Source: an uncultured Collinsella sp. (GTDB taxonomy: Bacteria; Actinomycetota; Coriobacteriia; Coriobacteriales; Coriobacteriaceae). Taken from it: 62,818 bases of DNA. A program made the position numbers and the translations under genes. Positions 54,430-61,963 of the stretch are shown here, piece after piece (position 1 is the first letter of the stretch; the number at the start of each line of letters is the position of its first letter). Location: positions 1 through 62,818 of the forward strand of contig CAJJTG010000008.1 in NCBI GenBank assembly GCA_905194675.1. Reading direction: 5' to 3'. Below the pieces are notes generated by a model. That model was not told the DNA's origin. It worked only from the letters and a program-made list of their open reading frames with translations, and searched no databases.

Positions 54430-55353
54430 TTACGACGACTGCGGCGCTTCGGAGGTCATGCGGCCGCCCTGTAGAAGCTGGCGATAGGGGAGAAAGCCGA
54501 TAAACGAGACGACGGCTTGCGAGTACGCAGCGCTCCGTTTGAGGTAGAGCCTGACCTCGGAGGTCGTTGCAGGCTCGAGCGGCACGAGGGCCACCTTGCC
54601 GCCGGCGAGTGATTCGGCAGGCTTGCGCATGAGCAGCGAGACGCCGGCATCGCGCGCGACAAGCGAGATGATGTTTTCTGCCCGTTTGCCGGTAAACGTG
54701 ACACGTGGGCTGAATCCTGCCTTGCGGCAAAGGGAGAGGGTGAGTTCGCTCACGAACGAGCCTTGGGGAAGCATAAGGAAATTCTCATCGATAAGGTCGT
54801 CGATCTCGATGGCGTTGCGCTTGGCGAGTGGATGGTCGAGCGGGATAACGGCCACGAGCCGGTCGGTTGTAAAGGGGATTTTTTTAAACTCCGGCTCGAT
54901 GACGCCGCCGTCGCGGATGAAGGCGAGGTCGATGTCCTCGCGCAAGAGCATCTGCTTGAGTGCGCTGCCTTCGCCCTCGATGAGCTCAACGGAATACGAG
55001 GGGTTCGCCTGCTGGAAATCGATGACGGCGTCCGTGATTCCATAGGGAGCCATGATGGGGATGGAGCCCACGGTGATGCGTTCGAGTGGTTCATCTGCGG
55101 CTATCTGGATGGCAGCGAGATAGCGATGCTGGAGCGTCGCTATCTTTTGTGCATAGGGGAGGAGCGCTTCGCCTTGCGCGGTGAGCGTAACGTGGCGTTG
55201 ACTCCGATCGATGAGATTACAGCCGAGCTCGCGCTCCATTGCCATAATGTGCTTGGAGAGAGTCGACTGCGACATGAAGAGCAGCTCCGCCGCATCGAGA
55301 AACGTACGCGACTGCGCCAAGATGGCGAACTCACCAAAACGGCTGATATCCAT
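54430..55353 (-). CDS. LysR family regulator, next to the ceramidase-like/PTS cluster
   Basis: The 307-residue protein has a LysR HTH (TFLDAAELLFMSQSTLSKHI) and a substrate-binding domain (ITVGSIPIMAPYGITDAVI). It is convergent with the cluster and is the only regulator near it. It ends with QGGRMTSEAPQSS, a tail beyond the usual domain. Ribosome site GAGG is seven bases before ATG 55353. Targets are inferred. Confidence 0.88.
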   Translation of the reverse strand: MDISRFGEFAILAQSRTFLDAAELLFMSQSTLSKHIMAMERELGCNLIDRSQRHVTLTAQGEALLPYAQKIATLQHRYLAAIQIAADEPLERITVGSIPIMAPYGITDAVIDFQQANPSYSVELIEGEGSALKQMLLREDIDLAFIRDGGVIEPEFKKIPFTTDRLVAVIPLDHPLAKRNAIEIDDLIDENFLMLPQGSFVSELTLSLCRKAGFSPRVTFTGKRAENIISLVARDAGVSLLMRKPAESLAGGKVALVPLEPATTSEVRLYLKRSAAYSQAVVSFIGFLPYRQLLQGGRMTSEAPQSS

Positions 55354-55389
55354 AGGGTAGCCTCCGGTTCCCTCATGTCGGCAAGTAAC

Positions 55390-55800
55390 CTAGATCACGA
55401 TTCCTTGGCAGTGGTCGATTTCGTGTTGGATGATCTCGGCGGTGTAGCCCGAGAAGTTTTTGATGCGGTGGACGAAGTTCTCGTCCAGATACTCAACCTT
55501 AATGCGGCGATAGCGGGTACGGGGACGCTCGCCGATCAGCGAGAGGCATCCTTCGCTCGTCTGGTAGGCATTGACCTGCTCAAGAATCTGCGGGTTGTAC
55601 ATAAGCAGCGACTTGCTGCCGTCCTTTACGCAGATGATGCGTTTGCGCACGCCAATCATATTGGCGGCGAGCCCCACGCACTCGTGCTCATGCTCATGGA
55701 GCGTATCCAGGAGGTCCTGCCCGGTCGCGGCATCGTCGGGTCCCGCGTCTTCGGAAGGCAGGCGCAAAAAGAACTCGGATTTCATGATGGGCTTAATCAT
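55390..55800 (-). CDS. def: Peptide deformylase, short subfamily
   Basis: The 136-residue protein has EGCLS (83-87, metal Cys) and QHEIDH (125-130, metal His pair and catalytic Glu). Motif 1 reads VGLAANMIG, where the common Gln (GLAAxQ) is Met48; the same variant is common in short clostridial-type deformylases that begin MIKPIMK. It removes the formyl group from nascent proteins. E. coli Def is 169 residues. GAGGAG precedes ATG 55800. Compare the protein at 41444, which keeps Gln but lacks Glu. Confidence 0.85.
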   Translation of the reverse strand: MIKPIMKSEFFLRLPSEDAGPDDAATGQDLLDTLHEHEHECVGLAANMIGVRKRIICVKDGSKSLLMYNPQILEQVNAYQTSEGCLSLIGERPRTRYRRIKVEYLDENFVHRIKNFSGYTAEIIQHEIDHCQGIVI

Positions 55801-56004
55801 GGAGGGCTCCTCATGTCTCATGCTTTCGTGGACTTTCAATAATAGCGCGGAAGGAAAGCTGCGCGTTCGCGTTACAATCTTTCGACGTTGGACCATGTTG
55901 CCAGACTCGTCGCGTGCGGCGTCTGGCGTAAGTCTAGGGCTCATCCTCGCCCTGGACTGTTCCTCTGGGGCGATACGACTGTCGTTCCAAGAGGAAGGAA
56001 ATGC

Positions 56005-57420
56005 ATGGGGAGCAAATCTCAGCAACAAGTTCAAGTAGCGCCATCGGCCACTTCGGCGTTTCTCGCCGTAATGTATATCGCGGCCTTTGTTGCCGCGTTT
56101 AACGAGAACATCATTAACGTGGCGTTGCACGACATCATGGCGGCCTTTTCGGTGAGTGCCACCACGGCGCAGTGGCTTGTTTCGGGCTACATGATCGTGA
56201 CGTCGATCTTTACGGCCATCATGGCCTTTCTTTCCGGTCGTTTCTCGACGCGCAGGCTGCTGTTTTTCGCATGCGGATGCATGGTCAACGGAGAAGTCCT
56301 GTGCCTGGTCGCCCCAACGTTTACCGTCTTGCTGCCAAGTCGCATTTTGCAGGCTGCGGGATCGGGCATCTTGTTTCCGCTCATGATGAATGTGGTGCTA
56401 TCTTGCGCTCCGCGCGAGAAGCTCGGTCTGTATCTGAGTCTGGGCGGTGCCTGCATTACGCTGGGGCCGGCGTTTGGACCTGTGATCAGTGGTCTTATGT
56501 GCACGTTGTTTGGCTGGAGGGCGGTGTTCGTAGTGCCGCTGGTGGGCGGTGTCGTGGTCGCCGCGGCGGCAGCAAAGCTCGTTCGAAATGTTGGAGAGTG
56601 CTCGAACACTAAGCTTGATATTCTGTCGGTTGCTTTGCTTGCGGCCGGCATCACGGCGTTTGTATATTCCGTTGGCGAGTTCTCGACCAATGTGATGGCC
56701 GGTATCGTGACGCTTCTCGCCGCCGTTGTGCTGCTCGGCCTCTTTACGGCCCGTCAGCTCAAGCTCGGACATCCGATGCTCAACGTGCGCCCCATGGCAA
56801 GCGTTCGTTTTTGGCCTGCGTGCCTGCTTGTGGTGGTGTCGATGATGACGACGTTCTCGATGAGCGTTTTGCTGCCGCTCTATTTTGAGGGCGCATACGG
56901 CATGACGGCTCTTGTTGCTGGCTTGCTCATTTTGCCGGCGATTGCCTGCAACGCTGTGACCTCGATTGTGGGCGGACGCGTGATGGATGCCCGTGGCGCG
57001 TGGCCGCTGCTGCCGGTCGGCTTTGCCCTGATTGCTGTGGGACAGGCTGCAATTTCGATGACCGCGGCAAGCATGAACATTGGTATTGTCGTGGCGCTGA
57101 CTGTTGTGGTGTATGCCGGTGTCGGTTTGGTGCTGAGCCCCTCGCAGACGGCCGGCCTGGAGACGTTGCCCGCCGCTGAGCATCCTCACGGAACGGCATT
57201 GCTCAACACGTGGAACATGATTGCCGCGTCGTTTGGCCCGTCCCTGTTTATCGGCCTGCTCTCGAGTTCTGCGGCGGTTGCCGGCGCCGCTGGCGTTGCG
57301 GCGGACGTTGCCCAGGCGATCGGATTTGCGGCTGCCGTGCGCGTAGCGGCCGTGATTGCCGTGGCCGGGTTCGCGGTGTCGCTGGTGTACGCCCGCCGCG
57401 AGTCGCACATGTCGCATTAA
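56005..57420 (+). CDS. MFS transporter, DHA2 (EmrB-like) family
   Basis: The 471-residue protein has about 14 membrane helices and the DHA2 motif pattern: NENIINVALHDIMAAFSVSATTAQWLVSGYMI, GRFSTRR (motif A) and GPAFGPVISG (motif C). It begins MGSKSQQQVQ and ends with RRESHMSH. It likely expels drugs with proton antiport. Start 56005 follows AGGAAGG. The leader contains a GCCAGAC/GTCTGGC hairpin (55900-55927) of unknown role. Confidence 0.88.
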   Translation: MGSKSQQQVQVAPSATSAFLAVMYIAAFVAAFNENIINVALHDIMAAFSVSATTAQWLVSGYMIVTSIFTAIMAFLSGRFSTRRLLFFACGCMVNGEVLCLVAPTFTVLLPSRILQAAGSGILFPLMMNVVLSCAPREKLGLYLSLGGACITLGPAFGPVISGLMCTLFGWRAVFVVPLVGGVVVAAAAAKLVRNVGECSNTKLDILSVALLAAGITAFVYSVGEFSTNVMAGIVTLLAAVVLLGLFTARQLKLGHPMLNVRPMASVRFWPACLLVVVSMMTTFSMSVLLPLYFEGAYGMTALVAGLLILPAIACNAVTSIVGGRVMDARGAWPLLPVGFALIAVGQAAISMTAASMNIGIVVALTVVVYAGVGLVLSPSQTAGLETLPAAEHPHGTALLNTWNMIAASFGPSLFIGLLSSSAAVAGAAGVAADVAQAIGFAAAVRVAAVIAVAGFAVSLVYARRESHMSH

Positions 57421-57572
57421 TGTGTGCACATAGATTCTGCAGCTAGATTGGATGGCGACACCATAAACTAATGGACGTTTTGCCGAGAGGCATGAATGTT
57501 TAAAGCGCAAAGAGTGCGCGACGGGCCCCGCGAATGGGGCGATGATGCCCGAGAGGGCCAAGAAGGAGTCTC

Positions 57573-58436
57573 ATGTCTGAGAACGAAGAGATCATGAACG
57601 AGACCGAGAACGAGACCATGGCTGCCGAGGTCGAGGCAGTCGAGACCGTGGAGACCGAAGCTGCCGAGGTTGAGGCTGCTGACGAGGTTTCCGCCGAGGA
57701 GGAGGCCGAGGTTGTCGAGGCCGCCGCTGATTACGATGACGAAGAGCTGATGGACAAGATGCAGAAGGCCGCCCGCCTGCTGCGCAGCCGTCGCTTTGCT
57801 ATTTCCAAGGAGGAGGAGGCCAAGGCTGAGCGCATGGCGAACATCGAGCGCGCCATCAAGCTTCTTGACCTCAAGCCCAAGATGGAGCAGAAGGAGATGT
57901 CCGACCTGCTGGGCATGCGCCTTCGTGAGCTCGATGGCCTGATGGCCGAGGCCGAGGCCGCCGATCTGGTCGGCCGCATCGACGACGCCGAGGGCGATAT
58001 GCGCAAGATCGTCGTCTTCGCTGCCGAGGATGCCGCTGAGGGCCTGGTCGAGCTTGCCAACAAGAAGGAGAAGCTCCTGCCTGAGCTTTCTTACGAGGAG
58101 GCCACCGAGCTGATGGCCGCTCTCGATAAGGTTATCGCTCCGCTCGTCGCCATGGGCCTGGACGAGGACCGCGGTCCTCGCGGCGGCCGTGACGAGCGCG
58201 GTGGCCGTGGTGGTGACCGCGGCGGTCGCGGTGGCGATCGCGGTGGCCGTGGCGGCTTTGGTGACCGTGGCGGCGACCGTGGCGGTCGCGGCGGCTTTGG
58301 TGGCAACCGTGGTGGCTATGGCGATCGCGGTGGCAACCGTGGCGGCTTCGGCGGCAACCGTGGCGGCGACCGCGGCGGTCGCGGTGGTGATCGCGGCGGC
58401 CGCAACGGTGGCGGCTTCCGCGGCAACCGCTTCTAA
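57573..58436 (+). CDS. Acidic, winged-helix-like protein with long RGG-repeat tail
   Basis: The 287-residue protein has three parts. Residues 1-60 are strongly acidic (about every second residue Glu). Residues about 75-160 look like a MarR-type winged helix (KLLDLKPKMEQKEMSDLLGM, then RLRELDGLMAEAEAADLVGR). Residues about 200-287 are almost only Gly, Arg, Asp, Asn and Phe in RGG/RGGDRGG repeats. RGG boxes bind RNA and promote condensates in eukaryotes and some DEAD-box helicases of bacteria. It is probably a nucleic acid-binding protein; no family name is certain. RBS AAGGAG before ATG 57573. Followed by a cluster of palindromes. Confidence 0.8.
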   Translation: MSENEEIMNETENETMAAEVEAVETVETEAAEVEAADEVSAEEEAEVVEAAADYDDEELMDKMQKAARLLRSRRFAISKEEEAKAERMANIERAIKLLDLKPKMEQKEMSDLLGMRLRELDGLMAEAEAADLVGRIDDAEGDMRKIVVFAAEDAAEGLVELANKKEKLLPELSYEEATELMAALDKVIAPLVAMGLDEDRGPRGGRDERGGRGGDRGGRGGDRGGRGGFGDRGGDRGGRGGFGGNRGGYGDRGGNRGGFGGNRGGDRGGRGGDRGGRNGGGFRGNRF

Positions 58437-58440
58437 TTGG

Positions 58441-58468
58441 GTTGCGCGGTTTTACCAAACCGCGCAAC
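58441..58468. repeat. Perfect hairpin after the RGG gene
   Basis: GTTGCGCGGTTT and AAACCGCGCAAC are perfect 12-base arms with a four-base loop, five bases after the stop. No T run follows. Confidence 0.85.
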
Positions 58469-58481
58469 TGCTCGACGCTGC

Positions 58482-58581
58482 GCGCCCACCAGAGCGACAA
58501 CTTGTCATTCAAAGAGGACGGCATGACCAGAAGGTCTATGCCGTCCTCTTTTCATGCCAATTTGTTCGCTCTGGTGGGCGC
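58482..58581. repeat. Long-range inverted repeat enclosing a terminator
   Basis: GCGCCCACCAGAGCG (58482-58496) and CGCTCTGGTGGGCGC (58567-58581) are perfect 15-base arms. The 70 bases between them contain the terminator hairpin at 58512-58550. Confidence 0.85.
58512..58552 (+). terminator. Terminator inside the nested palindrome
   Basis: AAGAGGACGGCAT and ATGCCGTCCTCTT form a 13-pair stem, extended by GACC/GGTC with one mismatch, then TTC. It probably ends the RGG transcript. Confidence 0.8.
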
Positions 58582-58622
58582 TCGCTTTCGTTGCCGAAAC
58601 ATCGACATTGCCTTGGTCGAAA

Positions 58623-58670
58623 CCTGCCAAAAAGGGACAGGTTTATTTTGGTCGGTTTTATCTGGGCAAA
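58623..58670. repeat. GGGACAGG palindromic repeat, copy 2
   Basis: CCTGCCAAAA and TTTTGGTCGG flank AGGGACAGGTTTA, followed by TTTTATCTGGGCAAA, the same as in the copy at 8873-8920 save for a few bases. Confidence 0.8.
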
Positions 58671-58687
58671 CGTGGTCATCTATCGCA

Positions 58688-58749
58688 ATGTAGTCGTTGG
58701 GGACGTTCTTGTTTGAGTAGTCGTTTAAGAACGTCCCCAACGACTACAT
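58688..58749. repeat. GGGAC-type palindrome with 23-base arms
   Basis: Positions 58688-58710 are perfectly complementary to 58727-58749; the arm includes TAGTCGTTGGGGACGTTCTT. The 16-base loop is GTTTGAGTAGTCGTTT. Confidence 0.92.
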
Positions 58750-58754
58750 AGTAT

Positions 58755-58818
58755 GAGAGTGGATAATCTCCTGGTATGAGCCCATATTCATGCTCAAGGT
58801 GGGGGATTATCCACTCTC
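58755..58818. repeat. Hairpin upstream of the pdxT 3' end
   Basis: GAGAGTGGATAATC and GATTATCCACTCTC are perfect 14-base arms around 36 bases that contain a smaller TGAGC/GCTCA stem. It lies after pdxT (minus strand). Confidence 0.85.
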
Positions 58819-58831
58819 GTTTCTGTTCTTC

Positions 58832-59419
58832 CTACATTTGTAGGAGCAGTTCGTGGAGGCGGGTGTCTTCGTCGAGTTCGGGGTGGAAGGTTACGCCGAG
58901 CTGGTTGCCTTGGCGGGCGGCGACGATGCGCCCGTCGACTTTCGCTAAGGCCTTGGCGTCGCCGTGGACCTCGACGATGCGGGGCGCACGGATAAACGTC
59001 AGCGGCACTTCACCGTCGATGCCGGCTACCTGCCCCTTGGTTCGAAAGCTGCCGAGCTGTCTGCCGTAGGCATTGCGCTCGACAAGTACATCCATGGTTG
59101 CCAAACGCGGCGTGCCCTTATCGTCATGGGCGGCAAGATCGCGCGCCAACAGGATCAAGCCGGCGCAGGTGCCCAGGACGGGCATGCCGTCCGCAATGCG
59201 AGCACGAAGATCCTCGAGCATGCCAAGCTCGGCAAGGAGTTTGCCTTGAACGGTCGACTCGCCGCCGGGAAGTACCAGGCGGTCAAAGTCCTGCTTCAAA
59301 TCAGCCGCCTGCCTCAGCTCAATACAACGTGCGCCCAGCTCGGACAGCCTCGCCTCGTGCTCGGCAAAAGCACCTTGGACCGCCAGCACGGCGACCGTAT
59401 GGTCTGCGTAATCGCTCAT
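58832..59419 (-). CDS. pdxT: Pyridoxal 5'-phosphate synthase glutaminase subunit
   Basis: PdxT hydrolyses glutamine and passes ammonia to PdxS. The 195-residue class I glutaminase starts MSDYADHTVAVLAVQGAFAE, has LPGGEST, the nucleophile Cys in GTCAG and the His-x-Glu in GVTFHPELDED. It follows pdxS by 20 bases in the same operon. Expression is presumably activated by the divergent PdxR. Confidence 0.96.
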   Translation of the reverse strand: MSDYADHTVAVLAVQGAFAEHEARLSELGARCIELRQAADLKQDFDRLVLPGGESTVQGKLLAELGMLEDLRARIADGMPVLGTCAGLILLARDLAAHDDKGTPRLATMDVLVERNAYGRQLGSFRTKGQVAGIDGEVPLTFIRAPRIVEVHGDAKALAKVDGRIVAARQGNQLGVTFHPELDEDTRLHELLLQM

Positions 59420-59439
59420 GCGCGATCCTTTCTGCTGGA

Positions 59440-60330
59440 CTAGCGTCCGCGCTCCTCCATGATGATCTCGATCTCGTCGGCGTTGATGCCGACCATGGCC
59501 TCGCCCAGGTCCTCCGAAAGCTCAGCGATGAGTTTGGCGTCGGTGAAGTTTGCCACGGCCTTAACGATGGCGGCAGCGCGCTTGGCGGGGTCGCCGCTCT
59601 TAAAGATGCCCGAGCCGACAAAGACACCTTCGGCGCCCAGCTGCATCATCAGCGCGGCGTCGGCGGGGGTCGCCACACCGCCGGCAGCAAAGTTCACGAC
59701 GGGAAGCTTGCCCGTGGCATGGACCTCGCGGACCAGCTCGACCGGCACCTGCAGTTGCTTGGCTGCCTCAAAGAGCTCGTCGTCACGCAGGGCAACAACG
59801 TCGCGGATCTGCTTTTGGATCTTGCGCATATGGCGAACGGCCTGGACCACGTCGCCCGTGCCCGGCTCGCCCTTGGTGCGGATCATCGTGGCGCCCTCGG
59901 CGACGCGGCGCAGCGCCTCGCCCAGGTCACGGGCACCGCAGACAAACGGGACGTCAAACTGGGTCTTGTCGATGTGGTAGACATCGTCGGCGGGGGAGAG
60001 AACCTCGGACTCATCGATGTAGTCGATCTCGATGGCTTGAAGGACCTGCGCCTCGACGATGTGACCGATGCGGCACTTGGCCATGACAGGGATGGAGACG
60101 GCCTCTTGAATGCCCTTGATCATCTTGGGGTCACTCATGCGTGACACGCCGCCGGCGGCGCGGATGTCGGCCGGGATGCGCTCGAGTGCCATGACGGCGC
60201 AGGCGCCCGCCTCTTCGGCGATGCGTGCCTGCTCGGGCGTGGTGACGTCCATGATGACACCACCCTTGAGCATCTGCGCGAGCTCGCGATTGAGTTTGAC
60301 GCGATCGGCCTTGCTGGTCTGTTCTGCCAT
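59440..60330 (-). CDS. pdxS: Pyridoxal 5'-phosphate synthase synthase subunit
   Basis: PdxS makes PLP from ribose 5-phosphate, glyceraldehyde 3-phosphate and ammonia. The 296-residue TIM barrel contains LKGGVIMDVTTPEQA (Schiff-base Lys), CAVMALERIPADIRAAGGV, MAKCRIGH and GIFKSGDP, all family motifs. Start 60330 (MAEQTSKADRVKLNREL) follows AAGGGAG. It is transcribed divergently from pdxR with direct repeats between them. Confidence 0.97.
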   Translation of the reverse strand: MAEQTSKADRVKLNRELAQMLKGGVIMDVTTPEQARIAEEAGACAVMALERIPADIRAAGGVSRMSDPKMIKGIQEAVSIPVMAKCRIGHIVEAQVLQAIEIDYIDESEVLSPADDVYHIDKTQFDVPFVCGARDLGEALRRVAEGATMIRTKGEPGTGDVVQAVRHMRKIQKQIRDVVALRDDELFEAAKQLQVPVELVREVHATGKLPVVNFAAGGVATPADAALMMQLGAEGVFVGSGIFKSGDPAKRAAAIVKAVANFTDAKLIAELSEDLGEAMVGINADEIEIIMEERGR

Positions 60331-60422
60331 GGTTGCTCCCTTGGTTGGCATGTACATTGCTTGACGGAACATCCTATCGGGGAGCTGGGTATGGCGAAAT
60401 ACTCAGTTTTCGAGATAATAAC

Positions 60423-60464
60423 AAGGTCAGACTAATGTCAGATTGAATGATTCGATAAGGTCAG
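60423..60464. promoter_or_regulatory. PdxR operator direct repeats
   Basis: AAGGTCAG at 60423, AATGTCAG at 60434 and AAGGTCAG at 60457 are direct repeats at 11 and 23 base steps, close to one and two helical turns. They lie between pdxS and pdxR, as PdxR sites do. Confidence 0.7.
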
Positions 60465-60475
60465 GTGATAGACCC

Positions 60476-61891
60476 ATGCTTGACTACAATTTGGAAAATC
60501 GCGGCGAAGCATCGCTTTATGAGTATGTTTACCAGCAAATTCGCGATGATATTGTTGCTGGCCGTATTGCGGCGGGGGAGCATCTGCCGTCTAAGCGCGC
60601 CTTTGCGAGTCATCTGGGTATCAGTGTCATTACCATCGAGAATGCATATAGCCAGTTGCTTGCCGAGGGCTATATTTGCTCAATGCCGCGTCGTGGCTAC
60701 TACGCGTGCGAGCTTCCGGATGCGCCGGTTTTGGCTTTGGCTGCGGGGGATATCGACCGAGATGCTGTCCCTGTTGGTCCCAGCGCGCATGATGCCATGG
60801 GGCAGGCAGAGCGATTCGACGCACTTTCTCCTTCCGCTTTGGAGGCGGCGCGGCTTTGGCAAAGTGCGCTACGGGCGACGCTGACGTCCGAAGACGAACG
60901 TGAAATCTTTTCGCCCGCACCGGCGCAGGGCACCGCTCGACTGCGACGTGCGATTGCACACCATCTGCGCGGGACAAGGGGCATGAATGTCAATCCCGAC
61001 AATATCGTTATCGGTGCGGGCGCCCAGCTGCTCGATACCATGTTGGTTCAGTTGCTTGGCGCGGACAAGGTGTATGCCGTCGAGGATCCAGGCTATTTGC
61101 GCTTGACGCGCATCTATCAGGCCATGGGTTGCGAAGTGCGGCATGTCCCGTTGGATGCTGAGGGCGTGGACTTGAGCGCGCTGCAGAAAACCGGGACCGA
61201 TGTCCTTCACCTGATGCCGTCTCATCAGTATCCGACCGGTCTTGTGACGAGCATTGCACGTCGCTATGCGTTGCTGAGCTGGGCCGCCGAGCGGCCAGGT
61301 CGGTATCTCATCGAAGACGACTTTGATTGTGAGTTTCGCCTTGCCGGCAAGCCGATTCCCGCGCTCGCGTCGATCGATGCCGCCCAGTCGGTTATCTACA
61401 CCAACACGTTTTCGAAGAGCCTTTCATCGGCGTTGCGTTTGGCGTACATGGTGCTGCCCGATGAGCTAATGGAGAGGTTTAAACGCAAACTGGGTTTCTA
61501 CGCCTCGTCGGTAAGTTCTGTTGATCAGGTCGCCTTGGCGCGTTTGCTGGAATCGGGTGATTACGAGCGACATGTGAACCGCGTGCGCGTTCGCGCTCGC
61601 GAGGCACGCGATGGCCTGGCGTCGCTTGTACGGAAAGCGTTTCCGGCAGGGGAGGTTTCGATCGATCATGCAGACGCGGGCCTTTACTGCACTGTTGCCC
61701 TGGCCGAGGACAAGGCAGGGGAGAGTTTCGCGAAGGCTCTCGCTGACGCTCGTATTTCCTATGTCAACATCGCCGATTGCCTGTGGACGGGTGATCGGGC
61801 ATCGACTAAGAACGCTCCATCTCGCGTCCTCATACAATACGACGACCTGAGCTCTCAGCCGCTCAGTGTTCTTCAGGAGCAACTGCAATAA
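60476..61891 (+). CDS. pdxR: MocR/PdxR family regulator of PLP synthesis
   Basis: The 471-residue protein has a GntR winged helix (residues about 10-75, LYEYVYQQIRDDIVAGRIAA...) and a fold-type I aminotransferase-like domain with the PLP Lys in YTNTFSKSLSSALRL, and IEDDFDCEFR. MocR proteins sense PLP and regulate pdxST. Position next to pdxST fits. Start ATG 60476 has no strong ribosome site; TTG 60443 would add 11 residues. Confidence 0.92.
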   Translation: MLDYNLENRGEASLYEYVYQQIRDDIVAGRIAAGEHLPSKRAFASHLGISVITIENAYSQLLAEGYICSMPRRGYYACELPDAPVLALAAGDIDRDAVPVGPSAHDAMGQAERFDALSPSALEAARLWQSALRATLTSEDEREIFSPAPAQGTARLRRAIAHHLRGTRGMNVNPDNIVIGAGAQLLDTMLVQLLGADKVYAVEDPGYLRLTRIYQAMGCEVRHVPLDAEGVDLSALQKTGTDVLHLMPSHQYPTGLVTSIARRYALLSWAAERPGRYLIEDDFDCEFRLAGKPIPALASIDAAQSVIYTNTFSKSLSSALRLAYMVLPDELMERFKRKLGFYASSVSSVDQVALARLLESGDYERHVNRVRVRAREARDGLASLVRKAFPAGEVSIDHADAGLYCTVALAEDKAGESFAKALADARISYVNIADCLWTGDRASTKNAPSRVLIQYDDLSSQPLSVLQEQLQ

Positions 61892-61900
61892 GCCAACGAA

Positions 61901-61929
61901 AAGGCCCGAACCAATACGGTCCGGGCCTT
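61901..61929. terminator. Bidirectional terminator between pdxR and the rubrerythrin gene
   Basis: AAGGCCCG and CGGGCCTT form an eight-pair stem; A and T runs flank it, giving TTTTCG on the minus strand. Confidence 0.75.
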
Positions 61930-61963
61930 CTTCGAGCTAGAGGTTATGTCTCAGGCAGTTGGC

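Noticed and set aside
57421..57572. Possible gene between the MFS gene and the RGG gene
   Set aside because: Only a leader with two GC-rich stems; no frame with a ribosome site.
58132..58524. Minus-strand His/Arg-rich frame opposite the RGG tail
   Set aside because: It is the mirror of the repeat-rich Gly/Arg codons; the plus-strand gene has the ribosome site and terminator.
7938..58822. CRISPR array from the many short repeats
   Set aside because: The repeats are scattered single palindromes or a three-unit hairpin; there are no equal unique spacers and no cas genes.
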